A DNA stretch of 64,000 nt from a virus: IMG/VR virus record IMGVR_UViG_3300021425_003044, positions 1 to 64,000 of that record; one strand, given 5' to 3'. Of this stretch, positions 26,574-36,386 are shown piece by piece; position 1 is the stretch's first letter, and every line of letters begins with the position of its first letter. Under the pieces are notes generated by a model. It was not told the DNA's origin. It saw nothing but the letters and a program-made list of their open reading frames with translations, and ran no database searches. The translations under genes were made by a program, and so were the position numbers.

Positions 26574-26828
26574 ATGCAAGTACACACGTCAAAGGGCATT
26601 ATTGAAATACCAGATATGCCAACTGTAGATACAATTGAACATCTAAAACAAACACGCAAAGAAGAACGGAATCAATTATTAGCAGAAACTGATTGGATTG
26701 TAACAAAATCTTTAGAATCAGGAGAGGCAGTACCGGATGAATGGAAACAATACAGGCAAGCTCTCAGAGACATCCCTACACAACCTAACTTTCCAGATAG
26801 TATAGAATGGCCAACAAAACCAGAATGA
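26574..26828 (+). CDS. phage tail assembly chaperone-like protein
   Basis: The 84-residue protein ends with ERNQLLAETDWIVTKSLES...WKQYRQALRDIP...FPDSIEWPTKPE. This is the characteristic pattern of the phage tail assembly chaperone family PF16778 (LLAETDW - YRQALRDIP - WPTKP), usually found beside tail fibre genes. It is placed between two large fibre genes, with AGGAAG as ribosome binding site. It may help fold or attach the neighbouring fibres. Confidence 0.8.
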   Translation: MQVHTSKGIIEIPDMPTVDTIEHLKQTRKEERNQLLAETDWIVTKSLESGEAVPDEWKQYRQALRDIPTQPNFPDSIEWPTKPE

Positions 26829-26836
26829 GAACAAGG

Positions 26837-26843
26837 ATAAATA
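26837..26843 (+). promoter_or_regulatory. late promoter element ATAAATA
   Basis: GATAAATAC lies 9 bases after the stop of the chaperone gene and 27 bases before the ATG at 26870. It would allow separate late transcription of the 2921-residue protein gene. Confidence 0.6.
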
Positions 26844-26869
26844 CAAAAAGTAATTTAGGATTTTAAAAT

Positions 26870-29800
26870 ATGGCAAAACGATTTCCCCTTGTAGTTGACA
26901 CAGAAAATAATAATAGGATTATTGAACTTCCAATAGACGACTGTTTAGATTTAACTGGATCAGATATTTGCTCAGTTGAAAATATAACTGTTACAGGAAC
27001 AATAACACTACCAACTGGTTCTGTAACAAGCTTTACAGGTAATTATAGTGACTTAGCTGACGCTCCGTTTATTCCAACATCATTTTTAGATCTAGAAGAT
27101 ATAAATGACGGAGAAGCAAATACCTACTTAAAAACTGACGGTGCAGGTAATTTTTCTTTCCGACCGTTGTCGATGAGTTATCTAAACCTAACAGATGTTC
27201 CAGCTATTCCAACATCACTTACAGACTTACAAATTTCAGACGGAAGCGATGGACAATATCTAAGAACTGACGGAAATGGTAACTTTACATTTCAAAATAT
27301 TAGTGATATTAGTTTTGGTAATTTAATCATAGATAACAACACAATTTCAAATAGTACACTAAATCAGCCTATAATATTACAACCTAACGGTGTAGGCTCT
27401 GTAACAATTGCAAGTAATACAAGTTTAATTATACCTGTTGGTGATTCTAATACAAGATCACCAAATTTACAAGGCGCAATTAGATTTAATACAGACGGAA
27501 ATGTTTTTGAAGGATACAATGGAACTGGTTGGGCAAGCTTAGGAGGAGTAAGATCATTAGATGGAGAAACATATGTATTAGCAGAATCGGCTCCAGGTGC
27601 AGGCGATGACAAATTACTGTTTTATACCGACGGTGTTTTAAGATTAGAAATAACTAACAATGAAGTTAATTTTAACGATGCCCTAACTGTGAATATAGAC
27701 ACACTGAGTGTTACAAATTTACAACTAGAACAATCATTAGATTTATCAGGAGATGTAAGCTTAGGAGATTCAGCCGACGACACGTTAACACTGTACGCAA
27801 AAGTCGACGGAGATATTATACCAAAAATAAATGATACTTTTACAATTGGTAGCAAAGATTTCAATTGGAGAAATTTATTTGTAAGCGAACGTGCTTTTAT
27901 AAACGATTTTGAATTGCCATTGACAGATGGTAGTAAAAATCAAATTATGTCTACTAACGGTGAAGGTCAATTAAATTTTAAGAGCCCAGATTTATGGGGA
28001 GGTAATAGGGTTTACGTAAGCAGTATATACGGTAGTGACGAAAATGACGGCATAACTGCTCCAGTAAAATCTATTAAAAAGGCAATTCAAATAGCAGGTT
28101 CTATGGTTTTTGAACCATTGACTTTAGACGAAACTATTGAATTTGAAACAAGCAATCTAAGATTACAAAAAGAAAGTATAGCTGATGCAACAATAAAATT
28201 TATAGCCGATACCTATGGTAGTTCTTTCGGTTATGATACAATTAAATGTCGTAGAGACATGAGTTTAGTTATTGATGCAGTTTTGTTAGATCAAGCACTA
28301 GGCACAAATTATAATCAAGTTACTGCAGCAAATAGTTTTTTACGAGCAAATGCTACCTATACAAGTCAAAATGAATCTGCAAGAACTGTAATAGCCTTAA
28401 ATGAATTAATAAGTCAAATAACAAATTTAAATATTTGGAGTACAGCACTAACAGATATTACAACAGGTATCAACCAAGTTAAAACATATATTGACACACA
28501 AGATCCAAACACAATTAATCCATTAAACTATCCTATTCCAAGCGTACTACCAACTCCAAATGCATTAGAAGCCCATTTACGTATTGGTGGTAATTTACTT
28601 TTTATACAAGATGAAATCACTGCTTGGATTGCAGAAAATTATCCAGCATTGGTTTATGATAGCACAAAATGCAGGCGTGATATTAGTTACATAATTGATG
28701 CATTAAAACACGATATCCTATACGGTGGAAATTACGGATCTATTACAAACGCAAAAGCTTATTTTGTGGGAACTGCTGGGCAATTAGGAGTAGGACAAGA
28801 AACTGCGACTGCAGACGCTTATGTTCATATGGCTGAGATAGTTACAAAAGTAGTTTTGGGGCAAACGATAAGTCCAACTACTGGCAATAATACTGCACAA
28901 GATTTGACAGGATCAAATGCAACAAAAACTGAAGCATTGCGTCTAAAAGAACTTATTGGAATAATTATTGATGTAATTAATGATAATAGCATAGATAATA
29001 TTACAAGAATTATAATGCCTTCAAATTCTTGGACAGATATTAGGAGAAAAGATGCAACGAATATTATTAAAGAAAATGAATATGAAATAAAAAATAATGT
29101 TATAAATCATATAAATGTAACAGAAAATTTGTATGATAGCATCAAATGTCATAGAGATGTTCAAGAAATAATTGATTCTGTTATTTACGATTTACGGTAT
29201 GGAGGTAACAGTAGGACTGTTACGGCAGGAGAATCTTATTATGATGCAAATAATAATTTATACATAACAGGACAAGTTACAGAAACTCAAGCAGCAATAT
29301 CCTATGCCAAAACACTAGCCTTAAACTATGTTACTGGAACAAGGGCAACGGCTTTATCTGCAAGTATGGATCTAATCAATGATATAATTACAGACAAGAC
29401 AAATGCACCGGCAAAAGTTTTTGGTGATTATAAAATTAAAAATATCACAGTAATGATAGCAACAGGTGACTATATAGAAGATAATCCTCTTATTGTCCCA
29501 GATAATGTAAGTATAATCGGAGATAATTTACGTAGAGCTATTATCCGTCCAAAAAATGCTAATAGAGATATGCTACGTGTACGAAATAGCGTCTATGCAA
29601 CAGGAATAGTATTTAGAGATCATTTAGACGCAACTGGCACACCTGACTATACATTTAGATATTGTGTAAGTTTTGATAATCCATTAGATACTGCAACTAG
29701 TAGAGCAGGGTATGGTGATTTACCTGTTACAAGACCAAAAATATTTACATCTCCCTATATACAAAATTGTTCAATCATATCATTCTTAGGCGGTAATGGT

Positions 29801-32800
29801 GTAGAAATTGATGGTAATTTAGTAGATGTACCAAACATTCCACCAACAAATATAGAAGCGGAAAATCCTGTAGATCTAGCAGATGGCATTCCTGAACAAG
29901 GTAAATCAATGGTAGCAAATGCATTTACTATTTTATCCTTTGGAGGAAATGCGTGGAGGGTTATTAACGATGCATATGCTCAGATAGTAAGTTGCTTTGT
30001 GATATTTTGTGAAAACGGTTGTTTAACACAAAACGGGGGTTACCTTTCAATCACAAACTCAGCATCAAACTTTGGTTTATTTAGTCTTAGATCTACTGGG
30101 TATAGTCAAAACAGCTTCATATATGACAGAGGCTATATTTTCAAGCAATTTGAAGTTGAAGGATTTCAAACATTTGGAGTGTTAGGTTTAAAACGAGCAC
30201 CTTTAGAACATTATGTCCTAAGATTAAAAGACAACCTAGGCTCAAACGATGTAACCGATAGTTATCTTTTTAACGAGCAAAATAATTTAGTTTTTGCAGA
30301 AGCAATTGATCCTGATATAACGAATGTTTCTGGTAATCAAATTACATTTCCTCAAGCACATAATTTCCTAACTGGTGATTATGTTGAATATGATGCAAAT
30401 GGTGATGCTGAAATAGTGGGACTCTTAAATGAAGTAAAATATTATGTCTCAGTTCCAAATCCAACATCAATAATACTTTATCACGATGAAGACTTTGGAA
30501 AGCCAGTTAGAACCTTAGATGCATCTGTATGTACTGGTACTCATTATTTTAGGAAAGGTGACGAGTACGTATATGTAGAAGAAGTACTTGAAACACATAA
30601 CACATATCAAGATTGGCAACTTCCTATTACAGAAGGTGGACAAACTGTTAATTATGGAATTGTTGTAGGAAACTTTTTTAGTGCAACTAATACAAGTGGC
30701 AAAACAATTTTTGCTGGAGTCGCCGGATGGGACTTCGCTAATAAAGTGATGACAGTAAGTATTGAACTTGTTACAGAAGGTACTAATACTGTAAGAAATT
30801 TAGGAGATGCAGGAACAACAATTGCTAACGGACCGCTACATAGTTTTCCAGGAGGCAATATAACTGTTTTAAGTACAAGTCCTAGAACAGATTTATATAC
30901 TAGTGATTTTAAAATCCTAACTACTCAAAACCCAGGTATTATAGATATTGCAAACACAGTTACAAAACAAGTTTATTTCCACAGACCGTCGATTTGTAAT
31001 TCATCGGCCCATACTTGGGAATTTGCTGGTTCGGGTATTGACTATAATGCTCTTCCACAAAACGGCGGTTTGACCGATGAATTTTTTGAACAAGTTAGCA
31101 CAATACCAGGTAGAGTTTATAGTTCAGGAACCAATGAAATTGGTGACTTTAAAGTAGGTACCTTTGTCAGAGCCTATAATAGAACAGGAAACATTGATTT
31201 CAAAAACAAAGTAAACATTGGAGAATTAGATTCATTAAGTTTAAGTCTAAGTTCAGGTATTGTTGTTAGTTCAATATCAGGAGATATTGAACTTGGAGAT
31301 AATGAAATTGGTGGTCCTAGCAATAGCAGATTAATTACTCAGTTAGCTATTAGAAGTTTTCTAGAAAACAGACTTGGTGATTTTATTGATAAACAAGTTT
31401 CATCAAATGCAATACCTAGTTCAGTAGTCCAGCTTAATTCCTCAGGGCAAATAAATTCTGACTTAATCCCTCCACAAGGAAACTTTACTGCATATATAGT
31501 AGAAACTTTTAAAGGAAGATTAGAATTACACGAAACAATACCTGTAACAGATCTAAATGCCGGCGACATTGTTATTGAAGAATACGACGAAATAACACTT
31601 ACACTAACAGATGTTGTAAGTCTTGTTGAGGGAGAAACAATTACCCAAACAACTAATTTCGGAGCTGGCAGTATTATTGCAACTGGTGTTGTAAAACAAG
31701 ATTTTACCAACCAAACTGAAATTAAATTAATAGAACCATTTACTGGTACATTTACAGCAAACGTAACACAAAATACATTATCGGGTTCTACAAGTGGTCC
31801 TTTGTTAGACACGCAAACAGACGGCATTTATCCTCTAAGTGTTGCTGGTCCAGTAGAAGTTAGACAAAATTACTTTATAACAACAAGTAGAGCTAAACAA
31901 TATTTGATTACTGATCCTAGCCAGTCATATACTTTTACACAATTAATTTTAGACGGAACACAGATACAAGGAGCCGTTAGTAATGCAGTAGGCGTAATTG
32001 ATGAATATAAAGAAGGCGTTTTAACCGGTGTAGATATAATTAATGATTTGCCAGGGGGTACAGGATACACACCAGGAACTTATGTAGATGTTCAACTTGT
32101 CTATGGACCTAATAGCGGTGGATCTACATTAGGGGAATTTGCTTTAGCAGATATTGTAGTAGATGCATCAGGTGAAGTTACAAGTGTAGACCTAAAGCGT
32201 GGCGGGTATGGTTATGCAGAAGGAGAATTATTATCTGTACCAGTTAACCCAGGAGATGTTACATTACCAGGTGCATCATATGTACCTAGATCAGCAGCAG
32301 GAATTGATTTTGAAATCACTATTTCTAATATTGAAAATAGATTATACTTAACTTTAGACCAAAGTGCTGGTTTAGAATTTAATGCAAACAACACAAATTT
32401 GGACTTTATTGTAGATGATACAGATATAAGTGTAACAATCACACAAGGAACACAATTTACAGCAGGCTTTAAGGGCGATACAACAGGAGTTGATCAGGCA
32501 AATGATTACATTATTTTCCAAGCCCCTCATCCCTTTGTTAACGGAGATCATGTAAGATACAATTCGAATTCTAATCCAGTTGTACCAAATTTGGTTAATG
32601 GCGATACATATTATGTAAAAGTAATAGATCCTAATACGATCCAAGTATATACTGATTATGGTTTACAAGGACAAAACCTAGTTAATATTGCTGGAACTAG
32701 CGGCACTAATAACCACTTTTTTGAGACCGATAGCCTAGCAATAGATGTAGATAGATTTTATCTAGCAAGCCACGGTCTAAGCACAGGAGATGCTGTAAAA

Positions 32801-35635
32801 GTTACTGCCGCAGACGCACCTGTGGGAATGACCAGTGGAGAATTCTTATTCGTTGGTAGTGTTACACAAAATACATTTACATTACATGAGGCAAGAGGAT
32901 CTGCATTAAGCAGCACAAACGGCTTAGTTGTAGCTTCCCAAAATTATTTGTCAGCAGGTACAGGTGATATAATAATCCGTAAACAAACAGTTATAATTAT
33001 AGGAGATGCAAATACTAGTGGACAGTTAGAAACAAGTTGGAGTAACTTAACAACCACTACAATTGATGCTTCAAATATAATAAGTGGAATTATCGATCCG
33101 GCCAGATTAGGAACAGGAGCTGCAAATAACAGTACATATCTTCGAGGAGATAATTCTTGGCAGTATGCAGTTGCAGGTTTAACAAACACAACATTAAATG
33201 ATCCTATTACACTTACTGGCAATTTTTATAATGACGGTTTAAAAAACATATATTATGGTAACATTGATATCAAAGTTGAAAAGGCAAGTTATTTAAATCC
33301 TACAGCACCTATAGCTAACGAAGAAACATTAGGTGTAGCAGCATTTGCGTATGATTATTTTACAATTGGGAATAATGGTTTAGTAACAACAAAGCTCACT
33401 ACAGACGGTGGAAAAATAGATGCTCTTTATCTGTCACAACAACCTGCAAGCTATTACAGAAATCCTGTTAATTTATCACGAGATGTTCCTATAGAGCACG
33501 GCGGAACCAATAGGTCAACTTACACACAAGGTGATATCCTGTATGCAGAAACAGACTTACCAGTTGGAAACGCTTATTCATCAAGTTTACAAGTACTACC
33601 GATTGGAAATGAGCATGATGTAATGGTTGTTAACGGGACAGGACATCCGTCTTGGACTGGTAATTTGATCTTAAACGGAGCTACCATTGCAGATATACAG
33701 ATAGGAATAACAAATTCAAACGAAATAGATACTACAGTCGGCAATTTACTTTTAGATTCATTTACTGGTGAAACAGTAATTGATGATAATTTAACTGTCA
33801 CTGGAGATTTAACAGTCCAAGGAACTACAACAACATTAAACACTACTACTTTGGACGTAGAAGATCTAAACATTACAGTTGCAAAGGGGGCTGCAGATGC
33901 TACAGCAGCAGATGGTGCAGGTTTAACTGTTGATGTAGGTACAAACAATCCTGTAATTGCCAATCCCACAATTACTTATACAAGCACTGACGATCGTTGG
34001 AATATCAATAAAACATTCAGCGCAGGATCAAATACCTTTGTTTCAACAGCCACTGTAGGTTTTGTAGGGAACGCAACTTCCGCTGATAAGTGGGCAACTG
34101 CTAGAACAGTAACATTCCAAGACAATGGTGCCTCAGTCACTGGTGTAACAGGTTCATTCACAATAGACGGAAGTGCAAATGTTAATAATGTAGTGCTAAC
34201 ATTAGTAGATGAGCAAGTACAAGACATTGTAGGAGCAATGGTTAGCAGTAATTCAGAAAGTGGTATAGCGGTAACTTACAACGATACTTCCGGAACCTTA
34301 AATTTCGACGTTGAAGATCCAACAATAACTATAAGCGGATCAGTTTCAGGTTCAGCTCAAATGATAAATTTAGCAAATGTTGAAATTAGTGTATCTCCTG
34401 TCGCTGATGCAGTTACGCTAGGAACACACACAACTGGAAACTACGTAGCAACTGTAGGAATTGGAGAAGTAGATAGCACTGCTGGGTTAACATTAACAGG
34501 AGCAGCAGGAGAAGGAACAGCCGTTACACTTAGCCATGCAGATACAAGCAGCCAAGCAAGTACTACCAATGCCAGTCTAAATGTTATACAGAATGTAACT
34601 GTTGACACATACGGACATGTAACGGGTCTAAGTTCAATAAACGTAGAAATCGGGCTTAGTGGTATAACTTCAGTAGGAGCAAGTACTACAGATGCAATTA
34701 CTGTAGGTGGACTTACAACCACTGCTAATTTAGTAATCGATGGTGGAGATGCTGCACAGGATACATCAATAGGGTCGTTGATTTGGCGTTCAAACAATTC
34801 TGTTGCATCTGACTTTGATTATGCCTATATAGATACCATAATAACAAACAAAGGCACTACTGCTGAAGCTGGTAATTTACGATTTTATGCAAGTTCCAGT
34901 AGTTCTGCAGCATTAAGCTTTTACGCAACATCAACCACGTTAGAACCAGGAAGTACTAATTCAATAGATTTAGGAGCGCAGACTAACGTATGGGCAAATT
35001 TACACATTACTACTGTAAATGCAGTCAATGTAAATGCAAGCGGTGGAGTAGTTACTAGTGGATTGACTGCTACATCAACTACAAATTTAAATGGAGATGT
35101 CAATTTAGGCGATCAAACTACTGATACAATTACATTTAATGGTAGGATAGATAGTGATGTACTTCCAAGCACTAACAATACTAGAAGCTTAGGGTCATCA
35201 AGCCTTACTTGGAATACTATTTATGCAGGAGTATTTGCAGGAACTGCTACAAAAGCACAATATGCTGACTTAGCTGAAATGTATGCCGCAGACGACCATT
35301 ATACTCCAGGAACTGTAATGATGTTTGGAGGAGATAAAGAAGTTACTGCTGCAAAAGGATTAGGAACAACAAAAGTAATTGGGGTTGTCTCTACTGATCC
35401 TGCATATTTAATGAACAGTGAACTTGACGATGGTACTGCAATTGCACTAAAAGGCCGTGTTCCATGCTTGGTAATTGGAAAAGTAGAAAAGGGAGACATG
35501 TTAATTGCTAGTGATACAGCAGGAGTAGCAATAGCAACAAAAGAATTTATAGGCGGCGCTATAATAGGTAAAGCAATAGAAGCTAGCAATGATACGGAAA
35601 TCAAAGTTATTGAAATTGCCGTTGGTGTTTTATAA
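26870..35635 (+). CDS. giant virion adhesion protein (2921 residues), paralogue of the 2496-residue protein
   Basis: This is the longest gene in the window. It starts MAKRFPLVVDTENNNRIIELP, a different N-terminus from its neighbours, followed by small fibre repeats (FLDLEDINDGEANTYLKTDG type, three copies before residue 150). From about 380 a beta-helix region begins (VYVSSIYGSDENDG). Three modules start with CRRD/CHRD at C460, C601 and C760, each followed by IDA/IDS and a DLxYGG-like element. Further on are beta-sandwich-like repeats with GDxVEYDANGD and TYYVKVIDPNTIQVY, and fibre repeats. The C-terminal 130 residues (YADLAEMYAADD...VIGVVSTDPAYLMN...GRVPCLVIGK) match the end of the protein at 16921. 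Probably a long tail fibre or baseplate spike. Confidence 0.75.
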   Translation: MAKRFPLVVDTENNNRIIELPIDDCLDLTGSDICSVENITVTGTITLPTGSVTSFTGNYSDLADAPFIPTSFLDLEDINDGEANTYLKTDGAGNFSFRPLSMSYLNLTDVPAIPTSLTDLQISDGSDGQYLRTDGNGNFTFQNISDISFGNLIIDNNTISNSTLNQPIILQPNGVGSVTIASNTSLIIPVGDSNTRSPNLQGAIRFNTDGNVFEGYNGTGWASLGGVRSLDGETYVLAESAPGAGDDKLLFYTDGVLRLEITNNEVNFNDALTVNIDTLSVTNLQLEQSLDLSGDVSLGDSADDTLTLYAKVDGDIIPKINDTFTIGSKDFNWRNLFVSERAFINDFELPLTDGSKNQIMSTNGEGQLNFKSPDLWGGNRVYVSSIYGSDENDGITAPVKSIKKAIQIAGSMVFEPLTLDETIEFETSNLRLQKESIADATIKFIADTYGSSFGYDTIKCRRDMSLVIDAVLLDQALGTNYNQVTAANSFLRANATYTSQNESARTVIALNELISQITNLNIWSTALTDITTGINQVKTYIDTQDPNTINPLNYPIPSVLPTPNALEAHLRIGGNLLFIQDEITAWIAENYPALVYDSTKCRRDISYIIDALKHDILYGGNYGSITNAKAYFVGTAGQLGVGQETATADAYVHMAEIVTKVVLGQTISPTTGNNTAQDLTGSNATKTEALRLKELIGIIIDVINDNSIDNITRIIMPSNSWTDIRRKDATNIIKENEYEIKNNVINHINVTENLYDSIKCHRDVQEIIDSVIYDLRYGGNSRTVTAGESYYDANNNLYITGQVTETQAAISYAKTLALNYVTGTRATALSASMDLINDIITDKTNAPAKVFGDYKIKNITVMIATGDYIEDNPLIVPDNVSIIGDNLRRAIIRPKNANRDMLRVRNSVYATGIVFRDHLDATGTPDYTFRYCVSFDNPLDTATSRAGYGDLPVTRPKIFTSPYIQNCSIISFLGGNGVEIDGNLVDVPNIPPTNIEAENPVDLADGIPEQGKSMVANAFTILSFGGNAWRVINDAYAQIVSCFVIFCENGCLTQNGGYLSITNSASNFGLFSLRSTGYSQNSFIYDRGYIFKQFEVEGFQTFGVLGLKRAPLEHYVLRLKDNLGSNDVTDSYLFNEQNNLVFAEAIDPDITNVSGNQITFPQAHNFLTGDYVEYDANGDAEIVGLLNEVKYYVSVPNPTSIILYHDEDFGKPVRTLDASVCTGTHYFRKGDEYVYVEEVLETHNTYQDWQLPITEGGQTVNYGIVVGNFFSATNTSGKTIFAGVAGWDFANKVMTVSIELVTEGTNTVRNLGDAGTTIANGPLHSFPGGNITVLSTSPRTDLYTSDFKILTTQNPGIIDIANTVTKQVYFHRPSICNSSAHTWEFAGSGIDYNALPQNGGLTDEFFEQVSTIPGRVYSSGTNEIGDFKVGTFVRAYNRTGNIDFKNKVNIGELDSLSLSLSSGIVVSSISGDIELGDNEIGGPSNSRLITQLAIRSFLENRLGDFIDKQVSSNAIPSSVVQLNSSGQINSDLIPPQGNFTAYIVETFKGRLELHETIPVTDLNAGDIVIEEYDEITLTLTDVVSLVEGETITQTTNFGAGSIIATGVVKQDFTNQTEIKLIEPFTGTFTANVTQNTLSGSTSGPLLDTQTDGIYPLSVAGPVEVRQNYFITTSRAKQYLITDPSQSYTFTQLILDGTQIQGAVSNAVGVIDEYKEGVLTGVDIINDLPGGTGYTPGTYVDVQLVYGPNSGGSTLGEFALADIVVDASGEVTSVDLKRGGYGYAEGELLSVPVNPGDVTLPGASYVPRSAAGIDFEITISNIENRLYLTLDQSAGLEFNANNTNLDFIVDDTDISVTITQGTQFTAGFKGDTTGVDQANDYIIFQAPHPFVNGDHVRYNSNSNPVVPNLVNGDTYYVKVIDPNTIQVYTDYGLQGQNLVNIAGTSGTNNHFFETDSLAIDVDRFYLASHGLSTGDAVKVTAADAPVGMTSGEFLFVGSVTQNTFTLHEARGSALSSTNGLVVASQNYLSAGTGDIIIRKQTVIIIGDANTSGQLETSWSNLTTTTIDASNIISGIIDPARLGTGAANNSTYLRGDNSWQYAVAGLTNTTLNDPITLTGNFYNDGLKNIYYGNIDIKVEKASYLNPTAPIANEETLGVAAFAYDYFTIGNNGLVTTKLTTDGGKIDALYLSQQPASYYRNPVNLSRDVPIEHGGTNRSTYTQGDILYAETDLPVGNAYSSSLQVLPIGNEHDVMVVNGTGHPSWTGNLILNGATIADIQIGITNSNEIDTTVGNLLLDSFTGETVIDDNLTVTGDLTVQGTTTTLNTTTLDVEDLNITVAKGAADATAADGAGLTVDVGTNNPVIANPTITYTSTDDRWNINKTFSAGSNTFVSTATVGFVGNATSADKWATARTVTFQDNGASVTGVTGSFTIDGSANVNNVVLTLVDEQVQDIVGAMVSSNSESGIAVTYNDTSGTLNFDVEDPTITISGSVSGSAQMINLANVEISVSPVADAVTLGTHTTGNYVATVGIGEVDSTAGLTLTGAAGEGTAVTLSHADTSSQASTTNASLNVIQNVTVDTYGHVTGLSSINVEIGLSGITSVGASTTDAITVGGLTTTANLVIDGGDAAQDTSIGSLIWRSNNSVASDFDYAYIDTIITNKGTTAEAGNLRFYASSSSSAALSFYATSTTLEPGSTNSIDLGAQTNVWANLHITTVNAVNVNASGGVVTSGLTATSTTNLNGDVNLGDQTTDTITFNGRIDSDVLPSTNNTRSLGSSSLTWNTIYAGVFAGTATKAQYADLAEMYAADDHYTPGTVMMFGGDKEVTAAKGLGTTKVIGVVSTDPAYLMNSELDDGTAIALKGRVPCLVIGKVEKGDMLIASDTAGVAIATKEFIGGAIIGKAIEASNDTEIKVIEIAVGVL

Positions 35636-35644
35636 GGATAAAGA

Positions 35645-36358
35645 ATGTCTATTCAGAATATAAATATTGGTTATTTGGCAAATGATGGTACAGGTGATGA
35701 TCTTAGAGATGCTTTCATCAAAGTTAATAACAACTTTGATGAAATGCAACTTTTACTAGACAATGCTATAGTAGTAACAGGAGAAAGTGTCGGTCTTGGT
35801 AAAAATATTTTTAAACAAAAAATTGGTAATATTTTAGAATTTAAAACTTTAATACAAGGAAATAATGTATTACTAACTGAACATGGTGATAGCGTAACAA
35901 TTACAGCCGATAGTGGATTAGAACAAATTATTGTTTTAACAGAAGCAGGAAGTATAATTTTGCCTGGTGGTCAACAACTACTAAACATTTACGGCGGTAC
36001 AAATATTGGAACTGCTGTACAGGTAGACGGCACTGATTCTTATTTAAAAATTAATGTAAAAGGCGATGGATTACTAGAATTAGATACAGATCCACATCTT
36101 GGAGGCGATTTAATTGGTAACAATAAAAGTATATACGATGTCCATAACGTAACTGCTAATCGCTTCCAAGGAAATTTAGAAGGAACAGTTTATGGTATAG
36201 ATGTTAGACAAATTAATAACGCTTTATTAGAATTTGATTTTGGCGGCATTTATCAAACAGTTTCTAATATCATTGATTACGTATATCTTACTACAGATAT
36301 GGATTTTGGTACTATTACATCTCCTAGTGGTATTGTCGTAGATGAAGGAACATTCTAA
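35645..36358 (+). CDS. short fibre-anchor virion protein
   Basis: The 237-residue protein begins with the shared anchor QNINIGYLANDGTGDDLR...FIKVNNNFDEMQ (4-37). A beta-rich part follows with VTGESVGLGKNIF and LDTDPHLGGDLIGNNKSIYD, the latter a repeat typical of these fibre proteins. It lacks a large adhesive domain, so it may be a connector or trimer cap. It has AAGGA as ribosome binding site and follows the giant gene by 9 bases. Confidence 0.65.
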   Translation: MSIQNINIGYLANDGTGDDLRDAFIKVNNNFDEMQLLLDNAIVVTGESVGLGKNIFKQKIGNILEFKTLIQGNNVLLTEHGDSVTITADSGLEQIIVLTEAGSIILPGGQQLLNIYGGTNIGTAVQVDGTDSYLKINVKGDGLLELDTDPHLGGDLIGNNKSIYDVHNVTANRFQGNLEGTVYGIDVRQINNALLEFDFGGIYQTVSNIIDYVYLTTDMDFGTITSPSGIVVDEGTF

Positions 36359-36362
36359 TCCA

Positions 36363-36369
36363 ATAAATA
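36363..36369 (+). promoter_or_regulatory. late promoter element ATAAATA
   Basis: AATAAATAT starts 4 bases after the preceding stop and lies 17 bases before the ATG at 36387. The ribosome binding site AAGGAG (36377-36382) lies between. Confidence 0.65.
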
Positions 36370-36386
36370 TATTATAAGGAGTTGAT

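Noticed and set aside
31339-31827. 162-codon - strand frame inside the 2921-residue gene, and similar frames at 33574-33969 and 34441-34797
   Set aside because: These are Val/Ser/Thr/Pro-rich antisense shadows of the repetitive fibre sequence, without ribosome binding sites or recognisable domains.
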